The notes beneath the pieces were generated by a model, which was given only the letters and a program-made list of their open reading frames with translations, made no database searches and was not told the origin of the DNA. The position numbers and the translations under genes are program-made. Positions 45,611 through 56,274 of a stretch of DNA of 64,000 bases are shown here, piece after piece. Source of the DNA: Dipteris shenzhenensis. Taxonomy: Eukaryota; Polypodiophyta; Polypodiopsida; Gleicheniales. The stretch lies in NCBI GenBank assembly GCA_047967505.1, contig CM106538.1, one strand, 5' to 3'. Position 1 is the stretch's first letter. Every line of letters starts with the position of its first letter.

Positions 45611-45959
45611 AACATTCTTCATTCTCTCTTTCATTCAAAGATCATTCTTTTACACTCCACGCTTCTCTCCTCTCATCAACCTGTTGCAAGATTCTCAAAA
45701 ATTTTCAAAATGTTGCAAGAGGTGAGTTCATTTCTAACCTATTGCATACGCAAGAACTTCTAAGAATCAAGTTTTTGTAAATTTGAATTTTTTTTCAAAT
45801 CCGATTCTTATCTCAAAAACTTGTGTGTACGCAACAACTTCAAAAAACCATTTTTGCATTAAATCTTTTTTCCCACAAATTTTCCTCTTTCCCTCAAACT
45901 CTCACAACCTATTTTCAGAAATTTCTCTCCTAGCCTATTGGGCACGCAACAATTTTTTT

Positions 45960-46585
45960 TTAAAAAAATCTATTACAAATTTCTCTCTCAACCTCAAAAC
46001 CACTCAAACCTCCCTACCTATTGCGGACACAACAACTTCAAAACAAAATTTAATCATAAATCTCTCCAAAAAACTCTCTAACAAAAAAAACAATCTATTA
46101 CAAATTTCTCTCTCAACCTCAAAACCACTCAAACCCTACCTATTGCGTACGTAACAACTTCAAAACAAAATTTAATCATAAATCTCTCCAAAAAACTCCT
46201 CAACAAAAAAAAACAATCTATTACAAATTTCTCTCTCAACCTCAAAACCACTCAAACCTCCCTACCTATTGCGTACGCAACAACTTCAAAACAAAATTTA
46301 ATCATAAATCTCTCCAAAAAACTCCTCAAAAAAGAAAACAATCTATTACAAATTTCTCTCTCAACCTCAAAACCACTCAAACCTCCCTACCTATTGCGTA
46401 CGCAACAACTTCAAAACAAAATTTAATCATAAATCTCTCCAAAAAACTCTTCTCACGACACTTTATTACAAATTTCTCTCTCAACCTCAAAACCACTCAA
46501 ACCTCCCTACCTATTGCGTATGCAATAACTTCAAAACAAAATTTAATCATAAATCTTTCTGAAAAACTCTTCTCACGACACTTTA
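45960..46585. repeat. Tandem array, 120-126-bp unit, about five copies
   Basis: Units begin at CCTATTGCG near 46017, 46139, 46265, 46390 and 46510. Each contains CCTATTGCGTACGCAACAAC, an AATTTAATCATAAATCTCTCC phrase and TTACAAATTTCTCTCTCAACC-like text. The TTGCGTACGCAA core is palindromic, echoing the GTTGC/GCAAC palindromes elsewhere in the element. Confidence 0.9.
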
Positions 46586-47250
46586 TTAACATAAGAAATC
46601 CATTTATAATATTTTTACTCCATAATATAATAAATTTTTATTAACTAATGTTAAAATATAATTTTGCTAAAAATATATATTATTAATCTATAAATTAATA
46701 TATTATTATATAAATATATTAATTAAAAAAATATAACTTGAAAGGGAGGTCTTCTAGCATATGTGCTTTATATAATACTTATTCTTAAAACAATGAAGAA
46801 TTAGTGAATATATTGCTATTCTATACATTATTAACCTAAAAACTAATATAAATATAAATTAATTATTATATAAATTTAAATAAATATATAAATTATTAAT
46901 ATTATACATTAATAACATTTAAAATTATGTAGATTATATACTAATAACCTTTCAATTTTAAAAAGTAGTCAACAAAGAATTGAATTAATTTAAAAAATAA
47001 GAAAATATTAAATTTTACACACTTGCTTTTAGCATGTATGCTTTTCTTCCATGTGTATAATACTTCTTAGTTAGTCGAAGAATGAAAAATTAGATAATAT
47101 ATTTGTAAGGTAGGTATTTAAAACCATAGGATCTAGAAGAGGTTTAGCATACTTACTTATCTTTATTACTATGTGTAATACTTTGCAAAAGCCTTAAACT
47201 TTGTTTAAGGCTTTGCACAAAACTACAGTATCATTGCATCCATATCATTT
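46586..47250. other. AT-rich intronic DNA
   Basis: Very AT-rich, with many AATATATAA-type runs. No gene or defined repeat seen. Confidence 0.5.
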
Positions 47251-47254
47251 TTTT

Positions 47255-47885
47255 ACTTTAGCAACCACCAGATATCCATGGTATCCATGATATCGAATAC
47301 ATATTTCTTCTGAATATTTCTTATCACATACTTTTTCATTTCTTCTGATACACCATGCAGCATGAATGTAAGAAAATATGAATCGGTGTGCTTTTAGCCT
47401 ATATACTTGTCCTTAATCAGTAGGATACTTTGACTAGGTAGACTTATAATTACTTAAAGTAAAGCCTTTACAAAGGATCGTGCCTTCTGATACACCATGC
47501 AGCATAAATGTAAGAAAATATGAATCGTATCCATGGTATCCATGATATCGAATACATATTTCTTCTGAATATTTCTTATCACATACTTTTTCATTTCTTC
47601 TGATACACCATGCAGCATGAATGTAAGAAAATATGAATCGGTGTGCTTTTAGCCTATATACTTGTCCTTAATCAGTAGGATACTTTGACTAGGTAGACTT
47701 ATAATTACTTAAAGTAAAGCCTTTACAAAGGATCGTACCTTCTGATACACCATGCAGCATAAATGTAAGAAAATATGAATCGGTGTGCTTTTAGCCTATG
47801 TGCTTGTCCCTAATCAGTAGGATACTTTGACTAGGTAGACTTATACTTACTTAAAGTAAAGCCTTTGCAAAGGATCGTACCTATA
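47255..47885. repeat. 257-bp direct duplication
   Basis: CTTCTGATACACCATGCAGC recurs near 47342, 47482, 47597 and 47740. A block of about 257 bp (GTATCCATGATATCGAATAC through GACTAGGTAGACTTATA) is directly repeated, with a third partial copy. Confidence 0.8.
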
Positions 47886-47959
47886 AACAAAACACTTTGG
47901 AAAGCATATAACATATAGTCTATATATATCTAAACTAAATACTTTGGAATGCATATTTT

Positions 47960-48415
47960 ATATAGTCTATATACCTTAAATCTTACACCCTAAATCTTAA
48001 ATCCTAAAGTTCCCTAAATCTTAGGTTATACAATCTAAGCTCTTAAACTTATATAATAGTTATAATCCCTAAACCCTAAACCTTAAACCCTAACCCCTAT
48101 AACTTAAATTCTAAACCCTAGATTCTAGACTCTAAGCTCATGATCTTATATACTAAACCCTAAACTCTAAAACCTAAAACCTAAATCCTAAATCCTAAAC
48201 CCTAAAATAATAATCATAAACCCTAGATTCTAAACCCTAAACCCTAAACCCTAAACCCTAAACCCTAAATCCTAAACCCTAAACCCTAAAAATATAATCA
48301 TAAACCCGAAACCCTAAACACTAAATCTTAAATCCTAAGCCCTAAATCCTTAACCCTAAATACTAAACCCTAAACCCTAACCCTAACCCTAAAATACAAT
48401 CAAAATTTAATGATT
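47960..48415 (-). repeat. Interstitial telomere-like CCCTAAA tract
   Basis: Degenerate AACCCTAAA repeats, best around 48230-48290, the plant telomere heptamer in CCCTAAA orientation. It pairs with the inverted TTTAGGG tract at 49445-49655. Confidence 0.85.
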
Positions 48416-49440
48416 TTTTTTAATTTGTGCAATAGGTTTGATATATCCCCCAAACTGTTGCAAGTGGAATAGGTTAATGGTGCACTCAACCTATTGCAAA
48501 AATCAAGGAATTTTCTTGATTTGTGCAACAGGTTGGATATACCCCCCCACTCGGGGGGGTCACTATGTATAAACCCTCTATATCACGTGCGTTCAAGGCC
48601 TATTTCTAAAATCCCTTATCTGTAAATTTTTCATTAATAAGAAGTATCCTTTTTCTATACAAATCTATAATTTTTTTCTAAAATTGATTTAAATAACCCC
48701 TTATCTAAATTAACTTTTGTAAAATTTAGAAATTAAAAATATCCTTCCATTGAACTCACGTGACAAGGTTACATATGATGAGCGACCCCCCCAAGCCCCC
48801 CCAACCAGTTGCTTGAAACAGATTGGATATACCCCCCAACCTGTTGCTCAAGCAATAGGTTGGGGGATATATCCAACAACAGGCCTCGGTTGGGGTGACC
48901 CCAACCTGTTGCTCGAGCAACAGGTTGGATATACCCCCCAACCTGTTGCTCGAGCAACAGGTTGGGGGTATATCCAACCTTGCACAAATCAAGAAACAGG
49001 TTGGATATATTCCCCAATTGTATATCAAATTGTTGCACAAATAAGAAAAATTCTTGATTTGTGCAATAAGTTGGATATATCCCCCAACCTGTTGCTCAAG
49101 CAACAGGTTGGGGGATATATCCAACCTGTTGCACAAATTAAAAAGATTCATTAAATTTTGGTTGTATTTTAGGGCAACCTGTTTCTTGATTTGTGCAAGG
49201 TTGGATATACCCCCAACCTGTTGCTCGAGCAACAGGTTGGGGGTATATCCAACCTTGCACAAATCAAGAAACAGGTTGGATATATTCCCCAATTGTATAT
49301 CAAATTGTTGCACAAATAAGAAAAATTCTTGATTTGTGCAACAAGTTGGATATATCCCCCAACCTGTTGCTCAAGCAACAGGTTGGGGGATATATCCAAC
49401 CTGTTGCATAAATTAAAAAAATTCATTAAATTTTGGTTGT
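48416..49440. repeat. Palindromic satellite, first copy
   Basis: About six palindromes of the form CAACCTGTTGCTCGAGCAAC plus complement tail (near 48837, 48901, 48938, 49085, 49215, 49360), separated by GGATATATCCCCC and TTGATTTGTGCAA phrases. The whole block is itself an inverted repeat around about 48900-49000 and is interrupted by a MITE at 48550-48795. Confidence 0.88.
48550..48795. mobile_element. hAT-type MITE, copy C
   Basis: 246 bp, same family as copies A and B, with 8-bp TSD CCCCCCCA at 48542-48549 and 48796-48803. The right end reads CGACCCCCCCAAG, one base different from the consensus GAG. It is inserted in the palindromic satellite. Confidence 0.9.
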
Positions 49441-49658
49441 ATTTTAGGGTTAGGGTTTAGGGTTTAGGGTTTAGGATTTAAGATTTAGGGTTTAGGATTT
49501 AGAGTTTAGGATTTAAGGTTTAGGATTTATTGTTTAGGAGTTTAGGATTTACGGTTTAGGGTTTAGGAATTAAATGTTTAAAGTTTAGGATTTACGGTGA
49601 TTAAGATGTTTTGGTATTAATTATTTAAAGTTTAGGATGTAGGGTTTAGGTTTAATGC
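49441..49658 (+). repeat. Interstitial telomere-like TTTAGGG tract, copy 1
   Basis: Degenerate TTTAGGG/TTTAGGATT repeats, opposite in orientation to 47960-48415. Duplicated at 52211-52433. Confidence 0.85.
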
Positions 49659-50358
49659 ATTAGGAAAAAAGGGAGCTCATTTTGGGGCCCTGTAAGAAAT
49701 TCACTATTTTCTCTTTTCTCTCTCTACAAAAGCAAGAAAATATGGATACTTGCGTGAGAAATGTCAGTGTAAAAAGGAATAAATATATTCTTTCACATGC
49801 TTTACATTCAATGTTCATATAAGAGCAACACTTTTTTGTGCAGAATTTGGTGATTCTGACACCGCAGACGCGTCCGGACCGGCCCAAAACCCCAAAAACG
49901 GCACTGGAAACGCTGGAATTGGACATCCGGAGGCCCGAAAACGGCCAAAAAAGGCCGAAAAGTGGGATTTGCAGCAAAATGCGATCTGGCACCTTATGAA
50001 ATTTCAAAAGTGCCATATCGCATTTTGCTGCAAATCGCGTTTTTCGGCCTTTTTTGGCCGTTTCCGGGCCTCCGGATGTCCGTTTCCAGTGCCGTTCTTG
50101 GGGTTTTGGGCCGTTCCGGACGCGTCTGCGGTGTCAGAATCATCAAATTCTGCACAGAAAATAAAATTTTTAAAGATTCAAATCAGATCACCTCATTAAT
50201 GTGACATGCTTCTATGAACATATAGTACTATTTCTTTTTCTTATTTTCATTTTCTTTTGTTGAATTTTCAACGTTACGTTGGCCAACTCCTAATTGGTTG
50301 AGAGCCTATTTTCTCTCTCTTCTAAAAGGCCCCAAAATGAGCTCCCTTTTTTCCTAAT
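49659..50358. mobile_element. 700-bp foldback element
   Basis: Ends are perfect inverted repeats of about 31 bp starting ATTAGGAAAAAAGGGAGC. The interior has a second inverted repeat of roughly 150-bp arms (about 49845-50155) around about 50000, with phrases like GGCCAAAAAAGGCCG. The duplicated copy of this locus at 52431-52440 lacks it and preserves an empty site, TTTAATGCCTTC. The TSD is ambiguous (2-6 bp, GC to TAATGC). It is non-coding; similar peptides read from both arms are a symmetry artefact. Confidence 0.88.
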
Positions 50359-51215
50359 GCCTTCTCTGCTAGTTTTGATATAGAAGTTATTAAGTAATAA
50401 TAAGCTCAATGATTATTTATTATGTTCATTTTGAGTTGCTAATCTATTTTTGTACATAAAACAGGTATTCACCCTAACAGAGGGTATGGATGTGCTGTTA
50501 TATAAGAAGAATGAAGTGGTGGCTTTTGGACGAATTCATAGTCTTGATCCTATGAATGTGTGTTATTTCCAACGTTGTGGTGAGAGAAGATGTGTAGTAA
50601 TAATCACCAACGTTGTAAATCCTGAAGTACATTTGAAATATCCACATGGAGACTTTGAAACATTGGGAGATATCTTACAATGTGACATATTTGATATGCA
50701 AGCACACAGAACACTCTGGGACTAAGACAAAATTGTTCCAAAGACATACTTTCAAGATATCAAGGAAACTTATTTTGAGGGGGAAAAAGTAGAGATGTTA
50801 TCTTGCTCCGGAGAAGTTTTAGCAATTGGCAACTTTAAGGGCTATGCTCAGAGTTTTCTGTATAGTGGAGATAATTAAGTTGACTAGTGCAGGTGTCATT
50901 CAAAATGCAATGGATAGTACTTCACATTTAGACGTCCATAATACTACGTCTCGACTACAAGTTCATAGTACTTGTAAATGGGGGTTAGCTTTCTTGAAAT
51001 CAAGTTTACCCAAGACAGTTTCCTTCAATGTCATGGAAGACACAACATAATATTATCAAAAGAAAAAGACTACAACACAAATGGGATCCAAATTGATAAG
51101 AAGCTATAGTAGTAATCAAGAGTATCATAGTGGCATGCTCATAGGTATTGAGGACATTATAGTAACAGATGTTGATGTAGAAAAGGTTTCTTGTGTTGCA
51201 AGTGACTCAAATATA

Positions 51216-51455
51216 CTCACTGGTATAGAAGACTTGTCCTGTTTTGCAAGTGACTCGAACAAGCTTACTGGTATAGAAGACTTGTCATGTGTTGCAAGTG
51301 ACTCGAACAGGCTCACTGGTATAGAAGACTTGTCCTGTGTTGCAAGTGACTCGAACAGGCTCACTGGTATAGAAGACTTGTCTTATGTTGCAAGTGACTC
51401 AAACATGCTTACTGATATAGAAGACTTGTCTTGTGTTGAGAATAATAAGATGGGA
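51216..51455 (+). repeat. 48-bp in-frame minisatellite in gene B
   Basis: Five tandem 48-bp units (51216, 51264, 51312, 51360, 51408; the last diverged) encode the 16-residue repeat LTGIEDLSCVASDSNR with small changes. The duplicated copy at about 52791-52915 keeps only two and a half units. Confidence 0.9.
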
Positions 51456-51589
51456 CCACAAAGAAAAATACATGCAAAGATCGATGGGATAAGTGATGCA
51501 ATAATAGGAATTGATGATTATATTAGTAACAATGATCATGATGTTACCACTCGAACACAAGGCAAAAGGGGTAGAGAATCTGAGACTCA

Positions 51590-53055
51590 AGCCTGTTGCT
51601 TGAAACAGATTGGATATACCCCCCAACCTGTTGCTCAAGCAATAGGTTGGGGGATATATCCAACAATAGGCCTCGGTTGGGGTGACCCCAACCTGTTGCT
51701 CGAGCAACAGGTAGGGGGGTATATCCAACCTGTTGCTCGAGCAACAGGTTGGGGGTATATCCAACCTTGCACAAATCAAGAAACAGGTTGGATATATTCC
51801 CCAATTGTATATCAAATTGTTGCATAAATAAGAAAAATTCTTGATTTGTGCAATAAGTTGGATATATCCCCCAACCTGTTGCTCAAGCAACAGGTTGGGG
51901 GATATATCCAACCTGTTGCACAAATTAAAAAAATTCATTAAATTTTGGTTGTATTTTAGGGCAACCTGTTTCTTGATTTGTGCAAGGTTGATATACCCCC
52001 AACAGTTGCTCGAGCAACAGGTTGGGGGGTATATCCAACCTTGCACAAATCAAGAAACAGGTTGGATATATTCCCCATCAAATTGTTGCACAAATAAGAA
52101 AAATTCTTGATTTGTGCAACAAGTTGGATATATCCCCCAACCTGTTGCTCAAGCAACAGGTTGGGGGATATATCCAACCTGTTGCACAAATTAAAAAATT
52201 CATTAAATTTTGGTTGTATTTTAGGGTTAGGGTTTAGGGTTTAGGGTTTAGGATTTAAGATTTAGGGTTTAGGATTTAGAGTTTAGGATTTAAGGTTTAG
52301 GATTTATTGTTTAGGAGTTTAGGATTTAGGGTTTAGGGTTTAGGAATTAAATGTTTAAAGTTTAGGATATACGGTGATTAAGATGTTTTGGTATTAATTA
52401 TTTAAAGTTTAGGATGTAGGGTTTAGGTTTAATGCCTTCTCTGCTAGTTTTGATATAGAAGTTATTAAGTAATAATAAGCTCAATGATTATTTATTATGT
52501 TCATTTTGAGTTGCTAATCTATTTTTGTACATAAAACAGGTATTCACCCTAACAGAGGGTATGGATGTGGTGTTATATAAGAAGAATGAAGTGGTGGCTT
52601 TTGGACGAATTCATAGTCTTGATCCTATGAATGTGTGTCATTTCCAATGTTGTGGTGAGAGAAGATGTGTAGTAATAATCACCAACGTTGTAAATCCTGA
52701 AGTACATTTGAAATATCCACATGGAGACTTTGAAACATTGGGAGATATCTTACAATGTGACATATTTGATATGCAAGCACACAGAACAGGCTCACTGGTA
52801 TAGAAGACTTGTCCTGTGTTGCAAGTGACTCGAATAGGCTCACTGGTATAGAAGACTTGTCTTATGTTGCAAGTGACTCAAAAATGCTTACTGATATAGA
52901 AGACTTGTCTTGTGTTGAGAATAATAAGATGGGACCACAAAGAAAAATACATGCAAAGATCGATGGGATAAGTGATGCAATAATAGGAATTGATGATATT
53001 AGTAACAATGATCATGATGTTACCACTCGAACACAAGGCAAAAGGGGTAGAGAAT
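51590..53055 (+). repeat. Segmental duplication of gene B intron and exon
   Basis: Repeats 48816-51587 in order: palindromic satellite (51590-52210), TTTAGGG tract (52211-52433), intron end and exon 2 (52436-52785), then the minisatellite and following exon. The copy lacks the foldback element and joins near 52787 directly into the minisatellite, skipping about 630 bp. The first copy ends abruptly at 51587 in satellite; the second continues into the rest of gene B. Confidence 0.88.
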
Positions 53056-55784
53056 CTGAGACTTGTCATGTTGTTCGTAATATTGTTGCTAGCATGCCAG
53101 AGAATATAGATGGGAGAATCTTGAGTTACGAAGGAGAAACAGTTCAACCACAAAATTCAAGAGGCATTGGCAACAAATTGACATCAATGAACATGTCTAC
53201 CAGATTGCCATTTCCAAGATATTATAAGGTATCACTCAAGCCCACACAGCATTTGATTATAAAGATGAAGATTCAAGGGAAATGGATTCGAGGTTTAATG
53301 GTCTTACAACTAGAAAACGCAAGACACTATTTACAAAAAGAAAGTATGTGAGTGTGAAGAGGCGAAGAATCATGGCATCAATTCCAAAACCAAAGAGACA
53401 TGTAATGCTATCCGAGGAGAATATGGAAAGGATGCTTATGTGAGTTTGTTGCAAGAGACTTTGCATTAGAAAAGTTGGGAAAGATGATTGTGCAGCCATA
53501 CGCCTTGGTATTTGGAGTAAGACAGCGCCTAATAGACATAACTATCTTCTTCAAGAGTTTTCATGCTTTCTTCATCAAGGCACTAATCAAGATTTGAGCA
53601 CAAGACACTGTAAACCTAGATTGAAACCCATGGTTAATGGGAGACCCATTTGCAATCGAGGATATCAATGGTTAACTGGACTATCACATGGCATATACTG
53701 GACCATCGGGGCAGAGGTGAAAGAAAAAGTGGTTCATACAATTCATGGAAATACCTACAAGCTTAAATGCCATGGAAGCACTATAAATGCAACCGCAACA
53801 TTAAAGCAAGTTCTCGAAGACCATGCATTACCGCAGCCTCATCTTCAACAAACAATGCTAGATGGACGTGTCGAATGCCAACAACATCTTCCGTTGGGAA
53901 TGACAAAGAAGGTCATCCTAGAAACTATCAATAAAACTTTACAAGACAAGACAGAGATGAGAGAATGATTTCACGATCAACCTTGTACAAAATTTGGCAT
54001 AGAGATTTTTGCCATGTCAAGACACCATCAAAGCAAAGGATGTCAAAATATAAGACATGTGATGAATTACAAAATGCCATTGAACATAGTAAATGTGAGC
54101 AGCAGCGAGGAAGATATATTAAATGGCAATCAATCCATTTACGTCATGTGCAGGATGCTCGAAAGTTGTATGCTTCTTGGAGAGAGGAAGCTATTTCACA
54201 TCTCGATAAGTCCATGTGCATCACCATTGATTGCATGGACCAAAATACAACCACTTTGCCACGATATAGACATATCCCACCGGCATTGGAGGGCAAACAT
54301 GGACTAAAAACACACTTGTGTGGAGTATTAGTACATGGATACCGAATCTTTTGTGATGTATGGATTGATAGTTTGCATGACCATGATAGTAACCAGGTTG
54401 TTACATCAATCATGAAAGCAATAAGAAAGGTCAGAGATGCTCACGAATGTTTACCTAACACATTGCGAATACAAGCTGATAATTGTTGGAGAGAGAACAA
54501 GAATAAATATATATTTGCTTTATGCTCTATGCTGGTTGGTTTGAAAATATTTGAAGAAGTGGAAGTTGGCTTTCTTCTTGTCGGCCATACACATGAAGAC
54601 ATAGATCAAATCTTCAGTGTTATCTCTAGTGAGTTGAAGGCAATGGATGTTTTGACAATGGAGGATATGCTATTTTGAATTGGGAAAAAATTTGGGGGTT
54701 CTCGCAAGGAAGAATCAGAAGTGGCTATCTTAGAGAGGATGGTAGATTGGAGAGCATTCATAGAGCCACATTTACAAACAGGAGATGATGCCCTAATAGG
54801 ACACACAATCCACACTACTTTCGGTTTCACATGCATAACAATATTCCAGTGATGCAATGGAAGCACTACTCAGTAGATGGAGATCATTTATGGAGTGAGT
54901 CATATGCTTTATTACAATGAATAATTCCATTGGAGGAAACTAGATTTGTTCTTGCAAAAAACAAATCACTTGACATAGATGAAATGAAAGGCTTGAAAGC
55001 CTTCATTAAACATCTTCAAAGTATGATGCTGAAATATCCTGAGCAATCAACTAAGAATTTGGAGACAATTAAATCAACTGAAGCACTTATCCAATCTTTA
55101 GAAAGACAAGAAAACTTAATGAGCATTGAATACTTGTGAATCCTTTTGGCCGGAACAAGCTAGGTCACCAAGTTTTCCTTTGGATATAAATATGTTAGTA
55201 GATATGGAGGAAGCAGAGGAATGCCTTTTACCTCAAAAATATTGTGGCAGGAAGGGAGACAAACACTTACCAGAGTTTATACCATCTAATGAGATTGAAG
55301 AGGGTCTATTTGTTGCAGTTTGGGCATCTGATCCTGGTTCATAGTTGGATGACCAAGGTGGCCCAATTTGGGTTGCAAAGGTTGCTAAGATAGAAAGGGA
55401 TGACAAGGGAACTCCTTTAACATTTACAGCTTTATGGTATGAACGAAAGCCATTGAAAAATCTCCCGAGAAGATATACAATAAAACAACTCTATGAGGGA
55501 TGCTTGCAAAAGAAATGTGAATGGGTTCCAAATAATGAGGGATTAATAGAGGTGGAAGTCAATAGCATTATTCATTGCTGGAAATCGAGACACGAAGGTT
55601 TAAAAAGAAGCATGGATACAATGTTGAAAAATGTATCACAATCCCTGATCCAAGTCATGTCCATATTAAACATCATTTGGCAAGACTTGACCCATCAAGC
55701 GCAAATACATTACATGAATCTGATGACTCTGAACGAGATTCAGATGCATAAGATAATGTTTTGTATGCTTTTTTCCATACAAAT

Positions 55785-55918
55785 GGTGTATCTATACACC
55801 ACCAATAAGATAATTTATTGTATGGTTTGTTTTTCAAAAAAAGGGTGTATCTATACACCACTTATATATTGAATTCAACAAACTCTTTGTTTTCAAAAAA
55901 ATGGTGTATCTATACACC
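55785..55918. repeat. Right subterminal palindromes, three copies
   Basis: GGTGTATCTATACACC at 55785-55800, 55844-55859 and 55903-55918, exactly 59 bp apart, beginning 34 bp after the gene B stop. Related to the left palindrome at 39889. Confidence 0.88.
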
Positions 55919-56241
55919 ACTTATATGTTGAATTCAACAAACTCTTTTCATATGGTGTCATATTTTCACTTCATAGTGTTAAAATTGAACTAGAGTTAGG
56001 AGACTACTATTATTATTATTATAGTTATTGGATGGGGGCACCATGCACAAGTTTGGGAATTATAGCTTCATTGAGCCTTTTTTTTTTAAATTAGAGGTCA
56101 CCACTTGACTTTTTAGCTTAGTAAGGCCATATTTGTATATAAGTGACACATTTAGTGCTCTAAAAAACCCAAATTTTGAGCTCACTAAGTGAAGTTGAGT
56201 GGAGAAGATATGCTCCAAAAAAAAGTCCAAACCAAGAGAGA

Positions 56242-56268
56242 AAGTCCAAAATTTTTGAATAGTGTGTT
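56242..56268 (-). repeat. Right TIR of giant element
   Basis: Reverse complement of 39430-39456 with one mismatch; AAGTCCAAA and AAAGTCC repeats lie just inside. GAGG follows at 56269-56272. Confidence 0.8.
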
Positions 56269-56274
56269 GAGGAA

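Larger units (their letters stand above)
45722..50464 (+). other. Gene B first intron, satellite- and insertion-filled
   Basis: A 4.7-kb intron with consensus ends. In order: 120-126-bp tandem units, AT-rich DNA, a 257-bp duplication, CCCTAAA tract, palindromic satellite with a MITE, TTTAGGG tract and a foldback element. The analogous intron of CACTA-1 also houses a large satellite. Confidence 0.6.
45710..55751 (+). pseudogene. Giant element gene B: DUF7869-like RNase H-type protein
   Basis: Candidate transposase. Exon 1: ATG 45710, MLQE, donor GAG|GTGAGT (45722). Intron to AAACAG|GTATTC (50465), phase 0. Then MDVLLYKKNEVVAFGRIHS (plant-transposase DUF8039-like), a related NEVEM-type block (FEGEKVEMLSCSGEVLAIGN), in-frame 16-residue repeats, GRPICNRGYQWLTGLS, and the core 53965-54678: MCITIDCMDQNTTTLPR, LRIQADNCWRENKNKYIF, FLLVGHTHEDIDQIFS. 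Those three acidic sites suit an RNase H fold. A barrel-like end (GGPIWVAKVAKI, TFTALWYERKP) and acidic tail DDSERDSDA stop at 55749-55751. A segmental duplication, several frameshifts and stops (TGA 54676, TAG 55342) break it. DUF names are from memory. Confidence 0.65.
39430..56268 (+). mobile_element. Giant two-gene DNA transposon, 16.8 kb
   Basis: Inverted termini of 27 bp (39430-39456; 56242-56268) match at 26 positions and start AACACACTATTCAAAA. GAGG flanks both ends. Subterminal 16-bp palindromes of one family occur at both ends: GGTGTACATATACACC at 39889-39904 (plus weaker relatives from 39765), and GGTGTATCTATACACC at 55785, 55844 and 55903. Two divergent genes, A (minus) and B (plus), leave a shared promoter at 45.52-45.61 kb. 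The B intron holds later insertions. Gene B's RNase H-like domain is the candidate transposase. Both genes have lesions, so this copy is probably inactive. I know of no described superfamily with this combination. Confidence 0.75.

Noticed and set aside
45960-46585. A CRISPR-like array (regular repeats with spacers)
   Set aside because: Whole units repeat without distinct unique spacers, and the context is a plant nuclear transposon.
47960-48415. A chromosome end
   Set aside because: The CCCTAAA tract is degenerate, short, flanked by unique DNA and paired with an inverted tract. It is interstitial telomere-like DNA.
49660-50204. Two near-identical peptides (LGRSGRVCGVRI) on opposite strands
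   Set aside because: They come from the two arms of the foldback element, so they are one sequence read twice, not a gene pair.
48750-52240. Similar frames (PPTCCSSNRLG, NLLLEQQVGG) on both strands
   Set aside because: They are translations of the palindromic satellite. Symmetry makes both strands read alike.
39434-56264. Calling the giant element an ordinary CACTA transposon
   Set aside because: CACTA lies within the ends, but the 3-bp flanks at that boundary (ACA and TGT) are not direct repeats, and neither gene resembles TNP2.
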